A stretch of 64,000 bases of DNA from Phreatobacter sp. (GTDB taxonomy: Bacteria; Pseudomonadota; Alphaproteobacteria; Rhizobiales; Phreatobacteraceae). The notes below the pieces were generated by a model. That model searched no databases and was not told the origin of the DNA. It saw only the letters and a list, made by a program, of their open reading frames with translations. The stretch is taken from contig NZ_JALHMP010000015.1 of the NCBI RefSeq assembly GCF_022843985.1, positions 1 to 64,000 of the forward strand, written 5' to 3'. A program made the position numbers and the translations under genes. Below are positions 26,518 through 36,732 of this stretch, in pieces; positions within the stretch are counted from its first letter, which is position 1, and the number at the start of each line of letters is the position of its first letter.

Positions 26518-27906
26518 TTACCTCACCACCGCCCCGTAGAGCAGGTTCTTGAACAGCATGCGCGTATGCACGCGATGCGACGGGCCCTGCGCCATCAGGA
26601 TCCCGACGATGCCCTCGCGCGGATCGATGGTGAAGCTGGTGCCCCAGGCGCCGGCCCACATGGCGTCACCGGTCGAGCCCGGCGCCACCGCGAACCCGTC
26701 CTGCCGGCGCACGGCGAAGCCGAGGCCGAAGCCGTAGCCCGGACCGGTCGAGGCGGCCGTGGATCCGCCCATGCCAATGAGATGGTCGGCCAGCATGAAC
26801 TCGACCCATTTCGTCGACAGAAGCCTGCGGCCCTCGAACTGGCCGCCGTTCAGGATCATCTGCGCAAACTTGAAATAGTCCTCGGCGGTGGAGACCATGC
26901 CGGCGCCGCCCTTGAAATACTGGCCGTGATCGGCCGGGTTCTCGAAGATGCGGTAGGCGGTCCACATGCCTGCCTTGGCCGGGTCGGAATCGAGCGCCTC
27001 GGCGAGGCGCGACCGGCGGCTCTCGGGAACGAACCAGCCGGTGTCGCGCATCTCCAGCGGATCGAGGATCATCTCCTTGATCAGCACGTCGAGCCGCTTG
27101 CCCGAAACCCTTTCGAGCAGCAGGCCGAGCACGTCCGTCGCGATCGAATAGTGGAAGGCCGTGGCCGGCTGGTGAACGAGCGGGATCTGGCCGAGACGGC
27201 GCAGCATCTCGTCGCCGGAGATATTGGCCGTGCGGGCCTCGATATTCTGGTCGTCGAGCAGCTGCTTGATCCGGGGAGACCGCTCCGAACCGGCATAGGT
27301 GAAGCCCGCCGTGTGGCGCAGCAGATCCTGCACGGTGATCGGGCGGGCGAGCGCGACGTCCTCGGTCGCGGTGGTGCCGTCGGCATTGCGCCGCTCGACC
27401 TGCACCTTCTGGTCCTTGAGTTCGGTAAGCCATGTGGCGATCGGGTCGGAGAGCTTCATCCGGCCCTGCTCGATCAGCATCACCGCCGCCGCCGAGACGA
27501 TCGGCTTGGTCATCGAGGCCAGCATGAAGATCGTGTCGCGCGTCATCGGCTGCGTCTTGGCCGCATCGCGGAAGCCGTGCGCCTCGAAATGGATGATGCG
27601 GCCACGCCGGGCGATGAGGGTCACGGCGCCCGGGAACATGGCGCGGTCGGCCTGTTCGCGCATGACCGGACCGATGCGCGCCAGCCGCTCGCGCGAGAAG
27701 CCCATCACCGTATCCTCGCCGCGGCCGCGCCGGCCCTCACGGTCGGGGCGGCCCTGACCGCGATCGTCGCGCTCGAAGCGCCAGCCCTGTCCGGGACCCT
27801 GCCCGGGACCGGGCTGGGCGAAAACGGGGAAAGGCGTGGCGGCAAGACAGGAAAGAGCCAGGGCGAAGGCCCCGGCCCGCACGGGCGGCAGTCCTTGGAA
27901 CGGCAT
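26518..27906 (-). CDS. Secreted serine hydrolase, beta-lactamase (class C) fold
   Basis: 462 aa with a signal peptide (hydrophobic residues 11-30, cleavage near VFA-Q) and a short Gly/Arg/Asp-rich linker (30-65). The catalytic motif is SMTK (S131, K134). A Tyr in FHYSIATDVLG fits the second motif and WAGAWGT the KTG-like third motif. The family includes penicillin-binding proteins, esterases (EstB) and D-aminopeptidases; true beta-lactamase activity is not implied. It is in the periplasm or exported. It is not part of an obvious operon. Confidence 0.85.
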   Translation of the reverse strand: MPFQGLPPVRAGAFALALSCLAATPFPVFAQPGPGQGPGQGWRFERDDRGQGRPDREGRRGRGEDTVMGFSRERLARIGPVMREQADRAMFPGAVTLIARRGRIIHFEAHGFRDAAKTQPMTRDTIFMLASMTKPIVSAAAVMLIEQGRMKLSDPIATWLTELKDQKVQVERRNADGTTATEDVALARPITVQDLLRHTAGFTYAGSERSPRIKQLLDDQNIEARTANISGDEMLRRLGQIPLVHQPATAFHYSIATDVLGLLLERVSGKRLDVLIKEMILDPLEMRDTGWFVPESRRSRLAEALDSDPAKAGMWTAYRIFENPADHGQYFKGGAGMVSTAEDYFKFAQMILNGGQFEGRRLLSTKWVEFMLADHLIGMGGSTAASTGPGYGFGLGFAVRRQDGFAVAPGSTGDAMWAGAWGTSFTIDPREGIVGILMAQGPSHRVHTRMLFKNLLYGAVVR

Positions 27907-28043
27907 GGGATCCTCCCGGGATCATGGTGGGCTCGGCCGGTCTTGTGTCGCCGGTTGTCGAAAGCTCACCACCCACCCGGAGGAGGGTCAAGCGCGTGCC
28001 TGCGGCGGCTGCCGCGCGGCATGCGCATGCGAGGGATAATGGC

Positions 28044-29303
28044 TCAGTCCACCATGCTCATGGCGCGGAAGGCGTCCTGCTCGGCCTTCGACATCAGCAC
28101 CGCCTTGTCCTTGGCGCGCAGGCGCTCGGTCTCGCTCTTGAGCTGGCCGCAGGCGGCGAGAATGTCGCGACCGCGCGGGGTGCGCACCGGCGAGGAATAG
28201 CCGGCCTCGAAAACGACCTCGGAGAAGCGTTCGATCTGCTCCCAGTCCGAGCACTCGTATCGGGAGCCGGGCCAGGGATTGAACGGGATGAGGTTGATCT
28301 TGGCCGGGATGCCCTTCAGGAGCCGCACCAGCCGCCGCGCATCGTCGATGGAATCGTTGACGCCCTTCAGCATCACATATTCGAAGGTGATGCGGCGGGC
28401 ATTGGACGCCCCGGGATAGTCGCGGCAGGCGTCGAGCAGTGCGGCGATCGGATATTTGCGGTTCAGCGGCACGAGTTCGTCGCGCAGGTCGTCGCGCACC
28501 GCATGCAGGGAGATGGCGAGGGCGACGCCCGTATCGGCGCCGACACGGCCGATCTCCGGCACGACGCCCGAGGTCGACAGCGTCACGCGGCGCTTGGAGA
28601 ATTGCAGGCCGTCCGGGTCAAGAAGGGTGAGCAGCGCCCCGGTGACATTCTCGACATTGTAGAGCGGCTCGCCCATGCCCATGAAGACGATATTGGTGAC
28701 GAAGCGCCCGCCGTCGGTCGGCACGAAGGCGCCCTCCGGCGGCTCGGCACCCGGCCAGTCGCCGAGCTGGTCGCGGGCGACGACCACCTGGGCAACGATC
28801 TCCGCGGCGGTGAGGTTGCGCACCAGCTTCTGCGTGCCCGTATGGCAGAAGGAGCAGGTCAGCGTGCAGCCGACCTGGCTCGAGATGCAGAGGGTGCCGC
28901 GGTCGCGGGTCGGGATATAGACCGTCTCGATCTCGTGCCACTTCTCGCCCGCCATGGAGGGCGGGATGCGCATCAGCCACTTGCGGGTGCCGTCCTGCGA
29001 CACCTGTTCGGCGACGACCTCGGGTCGATCGAGCGTGTAGGTCTCCGCCAGCGCGGCGCGCAGGTGCTTGGAGACGTTGGACATCTCCTCGAAGGTCTTC
29101 GCCCCGCGCTGGTAGATCCAGCCCCAGAGCTGGGAGACGCGCATCCGTGCCTCGCGTCCCTCGATGCCGATGGCGGCCAGCGCCGCCTTCAGGTCGTCAC
29201 GTCCCATGCCGACGAGCGAGGGCTTCGCCGGCAGGGCGCGGGGGCCGGAGGCGGCAGCGGGCTTCTCGACGGGGGCGGCATTCGCGGGATCGGGCGTCGG
29301 CAT
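28044..29303 (-). CDS. rlmN: Dual-specificity RNA methyltransferase RlmN
   Basis: 419-aa radical-SAM enzyme that methylates C2 of A2503 in 23S rRNA and A37 in some tRNAs. The radical SAM motif CTLTCSFC supplies C146, C150 and C153. The C-terminal ILAACGQL holds the methyl-carrying Cys of the family, and MGMGEPLYN and [15 protein letters not shown] are typical. ATG at 29303 (MPTPDPAN) opens an Ala/Pro-rich extension of about 30 residues before the conserved domain; the longer upstream start adds nothing conserved. Confidence 0.95.
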   Translation of the reverse strand: MPTPDPANAAPVEKPAAASGPRALPAKPSLVGMGRDDLKAALAAIGIEGREARMRVSQLWGWIYQRGAKTFEEMSNVSKHLRAALAETYTLDRPEVVAEQVSQDGTRKWLMRIPPSMAGEKWHEIETVYIPTRDRGTLCISSQVGCTLTCSFCHTGTQKLVRNLTAAEIVAQVVVARDQLGDWPGAEPPEGAFVPTDGGRFVTNIVFMGMGEPLYNVENVTGALLTLLDPDGLQFSKRRVTLSTSGVVPEIGRVGADTGVALAISLHAVRDDLRDELVPLNRKYPIAALLDACRDYPGASNARRITFEYVMLKGVNDSIDDARRLVRLLKGIPAKINLIPFNPWPGSRYECSDWEQIERFSEVVFEAGYSSPVRTPRGRDILAACGQLKSETERLRAKDKAVLMSKAEQDAFRAMSMVD

Positions 29304-29380
29304 CGGGTCGGGTTTCCTGGCAAGCGCGGGCCTATAGCACGAAAGCCGCGCTTCACGCAGCCTTTCACGCGCCGGTCGCG

Positions 29381-29911
29381 TCAGCTGGTCGCCGGGGGGT
29401 CGGCGCATTCCCGGCCCGCCCGCGCCAGAGCCTCGGCGAACCCTGCGAGGGCATAGGTGTCGGTGGTTTCCTCCCCGAGGACCGACATCGACCGGATCTG
29501 CATGTGCGCGTTGCCCTGCATCGCCGCCACCAGCCGGGCCTCGTCGGCGAGATCCCCGATCCAGGCTCCGACGGCGTCACCGGCAAGCGGAAAGGTTTCG
29601 CCGCCGACCGACAGCATCGCTCCGGTGGTGACCTCGAAGCCGAACTCGACGGAGAACTCGTCACGGACCCGGTCGACCGGCCGGGTGGTGACGAAGACGA
29701 AGGCGGGGCCCCTCACCGCGCCTTCCGGCCGCCGCGCCTGCGGCCGGGCGGCGGCATAGCAGTGCCGGCCACGATTGGTCTCGGCGACGATGACGGACCA
29801 GTCGGCATGGCGGGCGACGGTGCGGGTGGTTCCGCTCGGGCGATCTTCGGCCGCGGCGAGGCCGATGCTGCAGGCGAGCGTCAGGAGGGCGCCTGCAGCC
29901 CTCAGCGGCAT
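29381..29911 (-). CDS. Invasion-associated locus B (IalB) family protein, copy 2
   Basis: 176 aa with a signal peptide (residues 1-21, cleavage near GLAAA-E). The IalB fold shows [29 protein letters not shown] and a final [19 protein letters not shown]. Two conserved Cys (in RHCYA and REC) may form a disulphide. It is paralogous to the neighbouring upstream gene, whose stop it overlaps by 10 nt. The family is named for a Bartonella protein but is widespread in free-living alphaproteobacteria with unknown function, so invasion is not implied. Confidence 0.88.
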   Translation of the reverse strand: MPLRAAGALLTLACSIGLAAAEDRPSGTTRTVARHADWSVIVAETNRGRHCYAAARPQARRPEGAVRGPAFVFVTTRPVDRVRDEFSVEFGFEVTTGAMLSVGGETFPLAGDAVGAWIGDLADEARLVAAMQGNAHMQIRSMSVLGEETTDTYALAGFAEALARAGRECADPPATS

Positions 29912-30456
29912 TCCTGCGCCACGCGGTCGAGCGCCTGGGCGAGACCGTTGAGCGAATAGGTGTCCGTCGTCACGTTGCCGCGACCCGAGGTCGACCTGAC
30001 GGTGAGCTGCGAGCCGCCCCGCATCGCCTGGACGAGACGGCCCTCCTCGGCGGCATTCTTGATCCAGGCACCGTTGGCCTGGGTGTAGAGGGCGAAATTG
30101 GCGGTACCGATCGTCGCGGTCGCATCGCCGCGCAGCGGGAAGCCCAGGGTGAGCGAGACCTCGTTGCGGACGTTTTCGCCGGGCCGCGAGGTCAGGAAGA
30201 AGAAGGCGGGGTCGCGCTGCAGATTGGCGGGAGCGCGGGTCTTCGGCTGCGAGGCGGCGTAGCAGACCTTGCCGCGCTGGGTGCCGGAGGTGAAGACGCC
30301 CCAGTCACCGAACTGGGCCACCGCCGATCCCTGCTGGGCGCCGCCGGCGGCGGGACGGGCGGCCTGGGCCTGCTGCCGCTGCTGCGCACCGGCACTGGTG
30401 ACGGTCAGGGCAACGGCCGAGAAGGCCAGGACGGAGAGGATTTTGTTGCAGCGCAT
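29902..30456 (-). CDS. Invasion-associated locus B (IalB) family protein, copy 1
   Basis: 184 aa with a signal peptide (about residues 1-24, ending VTSAGA-Q) and a Gln/Ala-rich linker. The IalB core has FGDWGVFT, GKVCYAASQPKTR, FFFLTSRPGENV, FALYTQANGAWI and [19 protein letters not shown]. It is the first of two tandem paralogues in a 10-nt overlapping arrangement. A 332-bp intergenic stretch upstream probably carries the promoter. It acts outside the cytoplasm; the function is unknown. Confidence 0.88.
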   Translation of the reverse strand: MRCNKILSVLAFSAVALTVTSAGAQQRQQAQAARPAAGGAQQGSAVAQFGDWGVFTSGTQRGKVCYAASQPKTRAPANLQRDPAFFFLTSRPGENVRNEVSLTLGFPLRGDATATIGTANFALYTQANGAWIKNAAEEGRLVQAMRGGSQLTVRSTSGRGNVTTDTYSLNGLAQALDRVAQECR

Positions 30457-30788
30457 CGCAATACTCGGCTCTGGAAACGGGCGAACGGGAACGGCGGCCC
30501 CGCCGGACTTGCCCCTTAGGTGTCGAAGATCAGGGTAAACAGGCGGTTAATTTGCGGGCGAATCCATGGCGAATAGCCCTTCGAACAGCACTTACCGACC
30601 CTGACGTCGCTCTCCTTGGGGTAACTTACGTCGAAACGGGGCAAGACTAGGGCGGAGGTCCGTCGCGGCCGGGCGCATGCTGAGTCGGGCCGGCCGCCGA
30701 CGCGCCGGACAGCGCCGATGGTCCTGACCGGCTGCGAGGGTTGCTCTCACCCGGGACAGAGCCAGCCCGGGTGATCCGTCCGCAAAAC
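30457..30788. other. 332-bp intergenic region between ialB copy 1 and leuC
   Basis: No convincing gene lies here. It holds the leuC-side hairpin at 30748-30773 and, nearer the ialB gene, a more AT-rich stretch (30530-30560, GGGTAAACAGGCGGTTAATT) likely to be its promoter region. Nothing else is seen. Confidence 0.5.
30748..30773 (-). terminator. Hairpin after leuC
   Basis: Perfect 8-bp stem CACCCGGG/CCCGGGTG with a 10-nt loop, starting 16 bp beyond the leuC stop. No U-tract follows, so termination would need help or be weak. Confidence 0.4.
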
Positions 30789-32198
30789 TCAGCCCCAGGT
30801 CCTGATATCGACGAAGTGGCCTTCGATCGCCGCCGCCGCCGCCATGATCGGCGAGACCAGATGGGTGCGGCCCTTGTAGCCCTGACGCCCCTCGAAATTG
30901 CGGTTCGAAGTGGAGGCGCAGCGCTCGCCCGGCTGCAGCCGGTCGGGGTTCATGGCCAGGCACATGGAGCAGCCGGCCTCGCGCCATTCGAAGCCGCTCG
31001 CGATGAAGATCTTGTCGAGGCCTTCCTGCTCGGCCTGTTCCTTCACCAGGCCCGAGCCCGGCACGATCATCGCCGAGACCGTGGAGGCCACCTTCTTGTC
31101 GCGGACGACGCGGGCGACCTCGCGCAGGTCCTCGATGCGCGAATTGGTGCAGGAGCCGATGAACACCTTGTCGAGGCGGATGTCGGTGATCCTGGTGCCC
31201 GGCTTGAGGCCCATATAGTCGAGCGCGCGCCACTTGGAGCTGCGCTTGTTCTCGTCCTCGATCGCGTCCGGATCCGGCACGACACCGGCGATGGAGATGA
31301 CGTCCTCGGGGCTGGTGCCCCAGGTGACGATCGGCGGCAGGGCATGGGCATCGAGCACCACGGTGCGGTCGAAATGCGCGCCCTCCTCGGAGTAGAGCGT
31401 CTCCCAGTATTTCTGGGCCATGTCCCAGGCCATGCCCTTGGGCGCCTTCGGCTTGCCCTTGAGATAGGCATAGGTCTTCTCGTCCGGCGCGATCAGGCCG
31501 GCGCGGGCGCCGCCCTCGATCGACATGTTGCAGATGGTCATGCGGCCTTCCATCGACAGCGCGCGGATCGCCTCGCCGGCATATTCGATGACCGAGCCGG
31601 TGCCGCCGGCCGTGCCGATCTCGCCGATGATGGCGAGGATGATGTCCTTGGCGGTGACGCCGTCCTTCAGCTGCCCGTCGACGCGGACGAGCATGTTCTT
31701 CGCCTTCTTCTGGATCAGCGTCTGGGTGGCGAGCACATGCTCGACCTCCGAGGTACCGATGCCATGAGCGAGGGCCCCGAAGGCGCCGTGGGTCGAGGTG
31801 TGGCTGTCGCCGCAGACGATGGTCGTGCCCGGCAGGGTGAAGCCCTGCTCCGGCCCGATGACGTGGACGATGCCCTGGCGGATGTCGGCCGCATCGTAAT
31901 ATTCGATGCCGAAATCCTTGGCGTTCTGGGCGAGGGCCTCCACCTGGGTGCGGCTCTCCTCGTCCTTGATGCCGAACTTGCGGTCCGGGGTCGTGGCGAT
32001 GTTGTGGTCGACCACGGCCAGCGTCTTCTGCGGCGCCCGCACCTTGCGGCCGGTCGTGCGCAGCCCCTCGAAGGCCTGCGGGCTGGTCACCTCATGGACG
32101 AGATGGCGGTCGATATAGAGCAGGCAGGTGCCATCATCCTGCGTTTCGACCACATGGTCGTCCCAGATCTTGTCGTATAGCGTGCGCGGCGCGGCCAT
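30789..32198 (-). CDS. leuC: 3-isopropylmalate dehydratase large subunit
   Basis: 469 aa, the standard LeuC length. With LeuD it isomerises 2- to 3-isopropylmalate in leucine biosynthesis. The [4Fe-4S] cysteines are C350 (IGSCTNSR), C410 and C413 (GCSMCLAMN); further aconitase landmarks are [20 protein letters not shown] and [19 protein letters not shown] at 32198 is preceded by a GGAGG-type site. The small subunit leuD is not adjacent, which is usual in this group of bacteria. Confidence 0.97.
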   Translation of the reverse strand: MAAPRTLYDKIWDDHVVETQDDGTCLLYIDRHLVHEVTSPQAFEGLRTTGRKVRAPQKTLAVVDHNIATTPDRKFGIKDEESRTQVEALAQNAKDFGIEYYDAADIRQGIVHVIGPEQGFTLPGTTIVCGDSHTSTHGAFGALAHGIGTSEVEHVLATQTLIQKKAKNMLVRVDGQLKDGVTAKDIILAIIGEIGTAGGTGSVIEYAGEAIRALSMEGRMTICNMSIEGGARAGLIAPDEKTYAYLKGKPKAPKGMAWDMAQKYWETLYSEEGAHFDRTVVLDAHALPPIVTWGTSPEDVISIAGVVPDPDAIEDENKRSSKWRALDYMGLKPGTRITDIRLDKVFIGSCTNSRIEDLREVARVVRDKKVASTVSAMIVPGSGLVKEQAEQEGLDKIFIASGFEWREAGCSMCLAMNPDRLQPGERCASTSNRNFEGRQGYKGRTHLVSPIMAAAAAIEGHFVDIRTWG

Positions 32199-32340
32199 GG
32201 CGGACCTCCCGTTCTGAAAAGGTGGCGGGTCTCATAGCCTTGAATGGTTCCGGAGAGAAGAGGCGTCAAGCCGGACGCATGACAGGGCGGCGGAAGGGAC
32301 CGGCGGCTGCGGCCACCGGCCAGGGGGAGGGAGCAAACGG

Positions 32341-33159
32341 ATGACGCCGCCGCACCGCACCCCGGGCCTCGCCTCCCCGTCCCCGGAGATTCCGCCGCCG
32401 CCGCTGCGCTACCTGGCCATGGAACTGCGGTCCGTCGTGGAACTCGGGGAACTGGGTCTCCGGCACCGAACCCTCGGCGACACGCCACGCGGGGATGGCC
32501 ATCCCGTTCTCGTCATCCCCGGCCTGATGTCGTCGGACCTGGCGTCGCTGCCGATGCGGCGCTTTCTCGCCCGCCGGGGCTATGCGGCCTATGGCTGGGG
32601 CTTCGGCATGAATCGCGGCCTGCGCGGCACGCTGGAGAGCGATCTCGCCGATCTGCTTGGCGCCATCGCCGGGCGCCATGGCCGCAAGGTCAGCCTCGTC
32701 GGCATCAGCCTCGGGGGCATCTATGCCCGCCAGCTCGCCAAGGTCTTCCCGCACCGGGTGCGTTCGGTCGTCACCCTCGGCAGCCCCTTCGCCGGCGGGC
32801 CCCGGTCGACCCATGGCTGGCGGGTCTATGAATGGGCCTGCGGCCGGTCCGTCGACACCCGCGACCAGCACATGGGCGGGCCGGTCCGCCCGCCGCCGCC
32901 CGTCCCGACCACCGCCATCTACAGCCGGACCGACGGCATCTGCGCCTGGCAGAGCTGTATCGAGCCCGGCGGACCGCTGGCGGAAAGCATCGAGGTGACC
33001 GGCAGCCATATCGGCCTGCCGCACAATCTCCAGGTCCTGCGGATCCTCGCCGACCGTCTTGCCCAGCCGGAGGGCGTGTTCAAGCGCTATCCGACCGCTG
33101 ATCCCGTGGCCGAGGGCGAGGCCCGGACCGCGCCGGACCGGACCCATCCGGCGCGCTAG
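32341..33159 (+). CDS. Alpha/beta-hydrolase, lipase/PGAP1-like
   Basis: 272 aa. The nucleophile elbow is GISLGG with S123, the oxyanion region is [11 protein letters not shown], the acid is probably the Asp in SRTDGICAW, and the His is in GSHIGLPHN. There is no clear signal peptide; a Pro-rich N-terminus of about 25 residues precedes the domain. The SHxxxxxN end resembles cell-envelope lipases and acyltransferases. The stop overlaps the convergent argF stop by the palindrome CTAG. The substrate is unknown. Confidence 0.82.
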   Translation: MTPPHRTPGLASPSPEIPPPPLRYLAMELRSVVELGELGLRHRTLGDTPRGDGHPVLVIPGLMSSDLASLPMRRFLARRGYAAYGWGFGMNRGLRGTLESDLADLLGAIAGRHGRKVSLVGISLGGIYARQLAKVFPHRVRSVVTLGSPFAGGPRSTHGWRVYEWACGRSVDTRDQHMGGPVRPPPPVPTTAIYSRTDGICAWQSCIEPGGPLAESIEVTGSHIGLPHNLQVLRILADRLAQPEGVFKRYPTADPVAEGEARTAPDRTHPAR

Positions 33160-34073
33160 ACCCCGAAGCACCAGGCCAGCACGCCCTTCTGCGCATGCAG
33201 GCGGTTCTCGGCCTCGTCGAAGACGACGGACTGGGGCCCGTCCATGACCTCGTCGGTGACCTCCTCGCCGCGGTGGGCGGGCAGGCAATGCATGAAGATG
33301 GCGTCGGAATTGGCTGCGCTCATCAGCTGCTTGTTGACCTGATAGGCCTTGAGGAGGTTGTGGCGGCGCCCGGCATCCTCGTCGCCCATCGACACCCAGC
33401 AATCCGTCACGATGCAGTCGGCGCGATCGGCCGCCTGGTAGGGATCGGAGGTCCAGGACACGTCGCCACCCTCGCGCTGGGCCGCGGCGATGACCTCGCG
33501 GCGGGGCGCCAGATCCTCGGGCGTCGCGATGTTGAGCTTGAAGCCGAAGCGCGGCGCGGCCTGGATCCAGGAAGCGAGCACATTGTTGGTGTCGCCGGCC
33601 CAGGCCACCGTCTTGCCGCGGATCGGGCCCTTCTTCTCCTCGAAGGTCATGATATCCGCCATGATCTGGCAGGGATGCGACAGCTTGGTCAGGCCGTTGA
33701 TCACCGGCACCGTCGCCGCCTCGGCCAGTTCGCGCACCGCATTGTGGTCGAGCATGCGGATCATGATCGCGTCGACATAGCGCGACAGCACCTTCGCCGT
33801 GTCCGAGATGGTCTCGCCGCGGCCGAGCTGCATTTCCGCCCCGGTGAGCATGATCGTCTCGCCGCCGAGTTCGCGCATGCCCACGTCGAAGGAGACGCGC
33901 GTGCGGGTCGAGGGCCGCTCGAAGATCATCGCCAGCACCTTGCCGGCCAGCGGCCGGCCGGCCTCGGGCGTGCGGCGCACGCTCTTCAGCGCGCTGGCCT
34001 TTTGCAGAATGGCTTTCAGCTCGGCCCCGCCGAAATCGGCGAGGTCGACGAAATGACGGGGCGCATGGGTCAC
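33156..34073 (-). CDS. argF: Ornithine carbamoyltransferase
   Basis: 305 aa. It makes citrulline from ornithine and carbamoyl phosphate. The carbamoyl-phosphate loop STRTR (55-59), HPCQ and [11 protein letters not shown] (ornithine/CP site) are present. It starts with GTG at 34073, which overlaps the argD stop (GTGA). An upstream ATG would need a long, non-conserved extension through argD. With argD it forms a two-gene arginine-biosynthesis operon. Confidence 0.97.
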   Translation of the reverse strand: MTHAPRHFVDLADFGGAELKAILQKASALKSVRRTPEAGRPLAGKVLAMIFERPSTRTRVSFDVGMRELGGETIMLTGAEMQLGRGETISDTAKVLSRYVDAIMIRMLDHNAVRELAEAATVPVINGLTKLSHPCQIMADIMTFEEKKGPIRGKTVAWAGDTNNVLASWIQAAPRFGFKLNIATPEDLAPRREVIAAAQREGGDVSWTSDPYQAADRADCIVTDCWVSMGDEDAGRRHNLLKAYQVNKQLMSAANSDAIFMHCLPAHRGEEVTDEVMDGPQSVVFDEAENRLHAQKGVLAWCFGV

Positions 34074-35266
34074 TCGGCCGCTCCCTTGACCATCTGCGCC
34101 TCGAGACTGATGGCCGCCTTGTCGAGCATGCCGACCGCCAGATCGATCTCCGCATCGGAGACCACCAGCGGCGGGATGAGACGGATGACATTGTCGCCCG
34201 CCGGCACGACGAGCAGACCGGCGCGCCGCGCCTCGGCCGTCACGTCGCCGTTGGGGACGACGCATTTGAGACCGGTGAGCAGGCCGGCGCCGCGCACGCC
34301 CTCGAAGACCTTGGGATGCTGGTCGACGAGGCCGGCGAGCTTCTGCTTGAACAGGAGGGCCTTGCGCTGCACCTCCGCGAGGAATCCGGGCGCGAGGACG
34401 ACATCGAGCACGGCATTGCCCACCGCCGCCGCCAGCGGATTGCCGCCGAAGGTCGTGCCATGGGTGCCGGGGGTGAACACCGCGGCGCATTTCTCCACCG
34501 CCAGCACCGCACCCATGGGGAAGCCGCCGCCGATGCCCTTGGCGATCGCCATGATGTCAGGGGTGACGCCCGCCCATTCATGGGCGAAGAGCTTGCCGGT
34601 CCGGCCGACACCGGTCTGTACCTCGTCGAAGATCAGCAGCAGGCCATGGGTGTCGCAGAGCTCGCGCAGATAGCGCAGCTCCTCGTACGGCGCTTCGCGC
34701 AGGCCGCCCTCGCCCTGGATCGGCTCGATCATCAGCGCCGCCGTATCCGGGCCGATCATCGCCTCCAGTGCCGCATGGTCGCCGAAGGGCACCTGGTCGA
34801 AGCCTTCGACCTTCGGGCCGAAGCCCTCCAGATATTTCTTCTGGCCACCGGCGGCGATGGTCGCCAGCGTGCGGCCGTGGAAGGCGCCCTCGAAGGTGAT
34901 GATGCGGTAGCGGTTCTCCTCGCCGCGGACGGCGTGGTACTTGCGCGCCATCTTGATGGCGCCCTCGTTGGCTTCCGCGCCCGAATTGCAGAACAGCACC
35001 GAGTCCGCGAAGGTCGCCTCGATCAGCCGCTTCGCCAGCCGCTCGGCCTCCGGCACATTGTGCAGGTTGGAGACGTGCCAGACCTTCTGGGCCTGCTGCA
35101 CCAGCGCCTCGACGAGATGGGGGTGCGAATGTCCCAGGGAATTCACCGCGATTCCGGCGCCGAAATCGAGCACGCGTCGCCCGTCCGCCGTCACCAGCCA
35201 GCAGCCCTCGCCCCGCTCGAAGGCGAGTTCGGTCCGTGCATAGTTCGGCATCAGCGGCGTGATCAC
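34070..35266 (-). CDS. argD: Acetylornithine aminotransferase
   Basis: 398-aa class III aminotransferase, the standard ArgD length. PLP-binding elements are [27 protein letters not shown] and the Schiff-base Lys in [14 protein letters not shown]. It converts N-acetylglutamate semialdehyde to N-acetylornithine, and probably also acts as succinyldiaminopimelate aminotransferase. It precedes argF with a 4-nt overlap. The terminator-like hairpin at 35300-35326 sits 34 bp upstream and separates it from the ars operon. Confidence 0.95.
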   Translation of the reverse strand: MITPLMPNYARTELAFERGEGCWLVTADGRRVLDFGAGIAVNSLGHSHPHLVEALVQQAQKVWHVSNLHNVPEAERLAKRLIEATFADSVLFCNSGAEANEGAIKMARKYHAVRGEENRYRIITFEGAFHGRTLATIAAGGQKKYLEGFGPKVEGFDQVPFGDHAALEAMIGPDTAALMIEPIQGEGGLREAPYEELRYLRELCDTHGLLLIFDEVQTGVGRTGKLFAHEWAGVTPDIMAIAKGIGGGFPMGAVLAVEKCAAVFTPGTHGTTFGGNPLAAAVGNAVLDVVLAPGFLAEVQRKALLFKQKLAGLVDQHPKVFEGVRGAGLLTGLKCVVPNGDVTAEARRAGLLVVPAGDNVIRLIPPLVVSDAEIDLAVGMLDKAAISLEAQMVKGAAE

Positions 35267-35299
35267 TTCGACCTCCCGTCGAAACTCCCGGAAACCCAG

Positions 35300-35326
35300 A
35301 AAAAAACGGCCGCCCCGAAGGGCGGC
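35300..35326 (-). terminator. Intrinsic terminator between arsJ and argD (minus strand)
   Basis: 7-bp GC stem GCCGCCC/GGGCGGC with a TTCG-type 4-nt loop followed by seven T on the minus strand. It should end the arsR-gapdh-arsJ transcript 155 bp after arsJ. It is also close enough to argD to be part of its leader. Confidence 0.85.
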
Positions 35327-35481
35327 GCGCCGAATTCTATGCGATCAGGGGGGCGGAAAGTCAAGGTTCGCACCCTCCCCCGCATGCTGCGGCGCAGTGG
35401 TTCCGGCTAAGCTTCACAGGGGCTCGGCTATCGCCCGCGGCCCGCAAAGCCATGACGGGGTCGTGCGAAGCCGAAGGCCGG

Positions 35482-36732
35482 TCAGGAGGGCGGCACCTCG
35501 CGGGTCACCGGCAGGGCGAGCGTCACCAGCCAGCAGGCGGCGAGCATGGCGGCAGACCCCGCGAGGCAGCCGAGGATGCCGCCCGTCTGGAACAACAGTC
35601 CCGACAGCAGCGTGCCGGCGAAGCGGCCGGCGGCATTGGCCGCATAGTAGAAGCCGACATCCTCCGCCGCCTTCTCGGAGCCCGCATAGGCCAGGATGAG
35701 ATAGGAATGGACGGAGGAATTGACCGCGAAGGCGAAGCCGAAGACGCAGAGCCCTGCGACGAGGACGAGGTCCGGCCGCGGCGGCTGGACGACGAGGCTC
35801 GCCGCGATGATCACCGGCACCAGCATGAGGCCGAACGACCAGAGCCGCGCGGCCGGAACCTCGGCGGACAGACCGTCCGGGCTGCGCTTGACCAGCGCCG
35901 GCGCCGCGGCCTGCACCAGGCCGTAGCCCACCGTCCAGACCGCGAGGAAGGCGCCGACCATCGCAAAGGTCCAGCCCGCGGCATAGAGGAAGACCGGCAG
36001 TCCCACCACGAACCAGACATCGCGGGCACCGAACAGGCCGATGCGCGCCGCCGCGAGCAGGTTGACGCCGCGGCTCTTGCCGAAGAGCTCGCGTGCCGTG
36101 CCGCTCGCCCTGGCCTTGCCCATCATCGGCGGGAGCGACAGCACGACGCCGATCAGCACCAGCCCGAGGGCCGCCGCCATCAGCCACAGCGCCAGGCGGA
36201 AGCCGAAGGCCTCGAGCAGCACGCCGCCGAGGAAGAAGCCGGCGCCCTTCATGGCGTTCTTCGAGCCGGTGAACCAGGCGACCCAGCGGAACAGCCGGCC
36301 GTCCGCGCCCTCTCCGGCGTTGCGCGCCTCCTTCTCCGTGACCTTGATGGCCGATTTCGAGGCGGTCTTCGTCAGGTCCTTGGCGACGCCGCAGATGCCC
36401 TGCGCGGCCACCACCCAGGCGACGAGGAAGGCCGCCTCCCAGCCCGGCGACATGGCCGAGAGCAGGAGAAAACCGGCGATCTGCGTCGAAAGGCCGACCG
36501 TCAGCATCCGCGTGATGCCATAGCGGGTGGCGAGCCACCCCCCGACGAAATTGGCGACGATACCGGCCGCCTCGTAGAGCAGGAACAGCAGCGCCAGTGT
36601 GAAGGGCGAATAGCCGAGCTTGAAGAAGGTGAAGAGGACGAGCATGCGCAGCGCGCCGTCCGTCAGCGTGAAGCCCCAATAGGCCGCCGTGACGATGGCA
36701 TAGTTGCGCAGGCCGGCGGAGATCGCGGCCAT
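35482..36732 (-). CDS. arsJ: Organoarsenical efflux MFS transporter ArsJ
   Basis: 416 aa with about 12 membrane helices of the major facilitator superfamily. Its distinctive segments (NYAIVTAAYWGFTLTDGALR, GICGVAKDLTKTASKSAIK, GSKNAMKGAGFFLGG, SVHSYLILAYAGSEK, DVGFYYAANAAGR) are those of ArsJ, which exports 1-arseno-3-phosphoglycerate. The ATG shares its A with the gapdh stop (TGATG), so translation is coupled. The neighbours (gapdh and arsR) match known arsJ operons and fix the function with high probability. Confidence 0.93.
   Translation of the reverse strand: MAAISAGLRNYAIVTAAYWGFTLTDGALRMLVLFTFFKLGYSPFTLALLFLLYEAAGIVANFVGGWLATRYGITRMLTVGLSTQIAGFLLLSAMSPGWEAAFLVAWVVAAQGICGVAKDLTKTASKSAIKVTEKEARNAGEGADGRLFRWVAWFTGSKNAMKGAGFFLGGVLLEAFGFRLALWLMAAALGLVLIGVVLSLPPMMGKARASGTARELFGKSRGVNLLAAARIGLFGARDVWFVVGLPVFLYAAGWTFAMVGAFLAVWTVGYGLVQAAAPALVKRSPDGLSAEVPAARLWSFGLMLVPVIIAASLVVQPPRPDLVLVAGLCVFGFAFAVNSSVHSYLILAYAGSEKAAEDVGFYYAANAAGRFAGTLLSGLLFQTGGILGCLAGSAAMLAACWLVTLALPVTREVPPS

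Noticed and set aside
26518-27906. Antibiotic-resistance class C beta-lactamase
   Set aside because: Only the fold and the SxxK motif are clear; related esterases and peptidases share them, so resistance is not supported.
29381-30456. IalB genes as evidence of a pathogen
   Set aside because: The family is widespread in free-living alphaproteobacteria.
30748-30773. leuC-side hairpin as a riboswitch or T-box
   Set aside because: It is downstream of leuC, not in its leader, and is a simple stem.
34070-35266. 35300-35326 hairpin as an argD attenuator only
   Set aside because: It follows arsJ by 155 bp with a clean T7 tract, so terminating the ars transcript is the simpler reading, though a role in the argD leader is not excluded.
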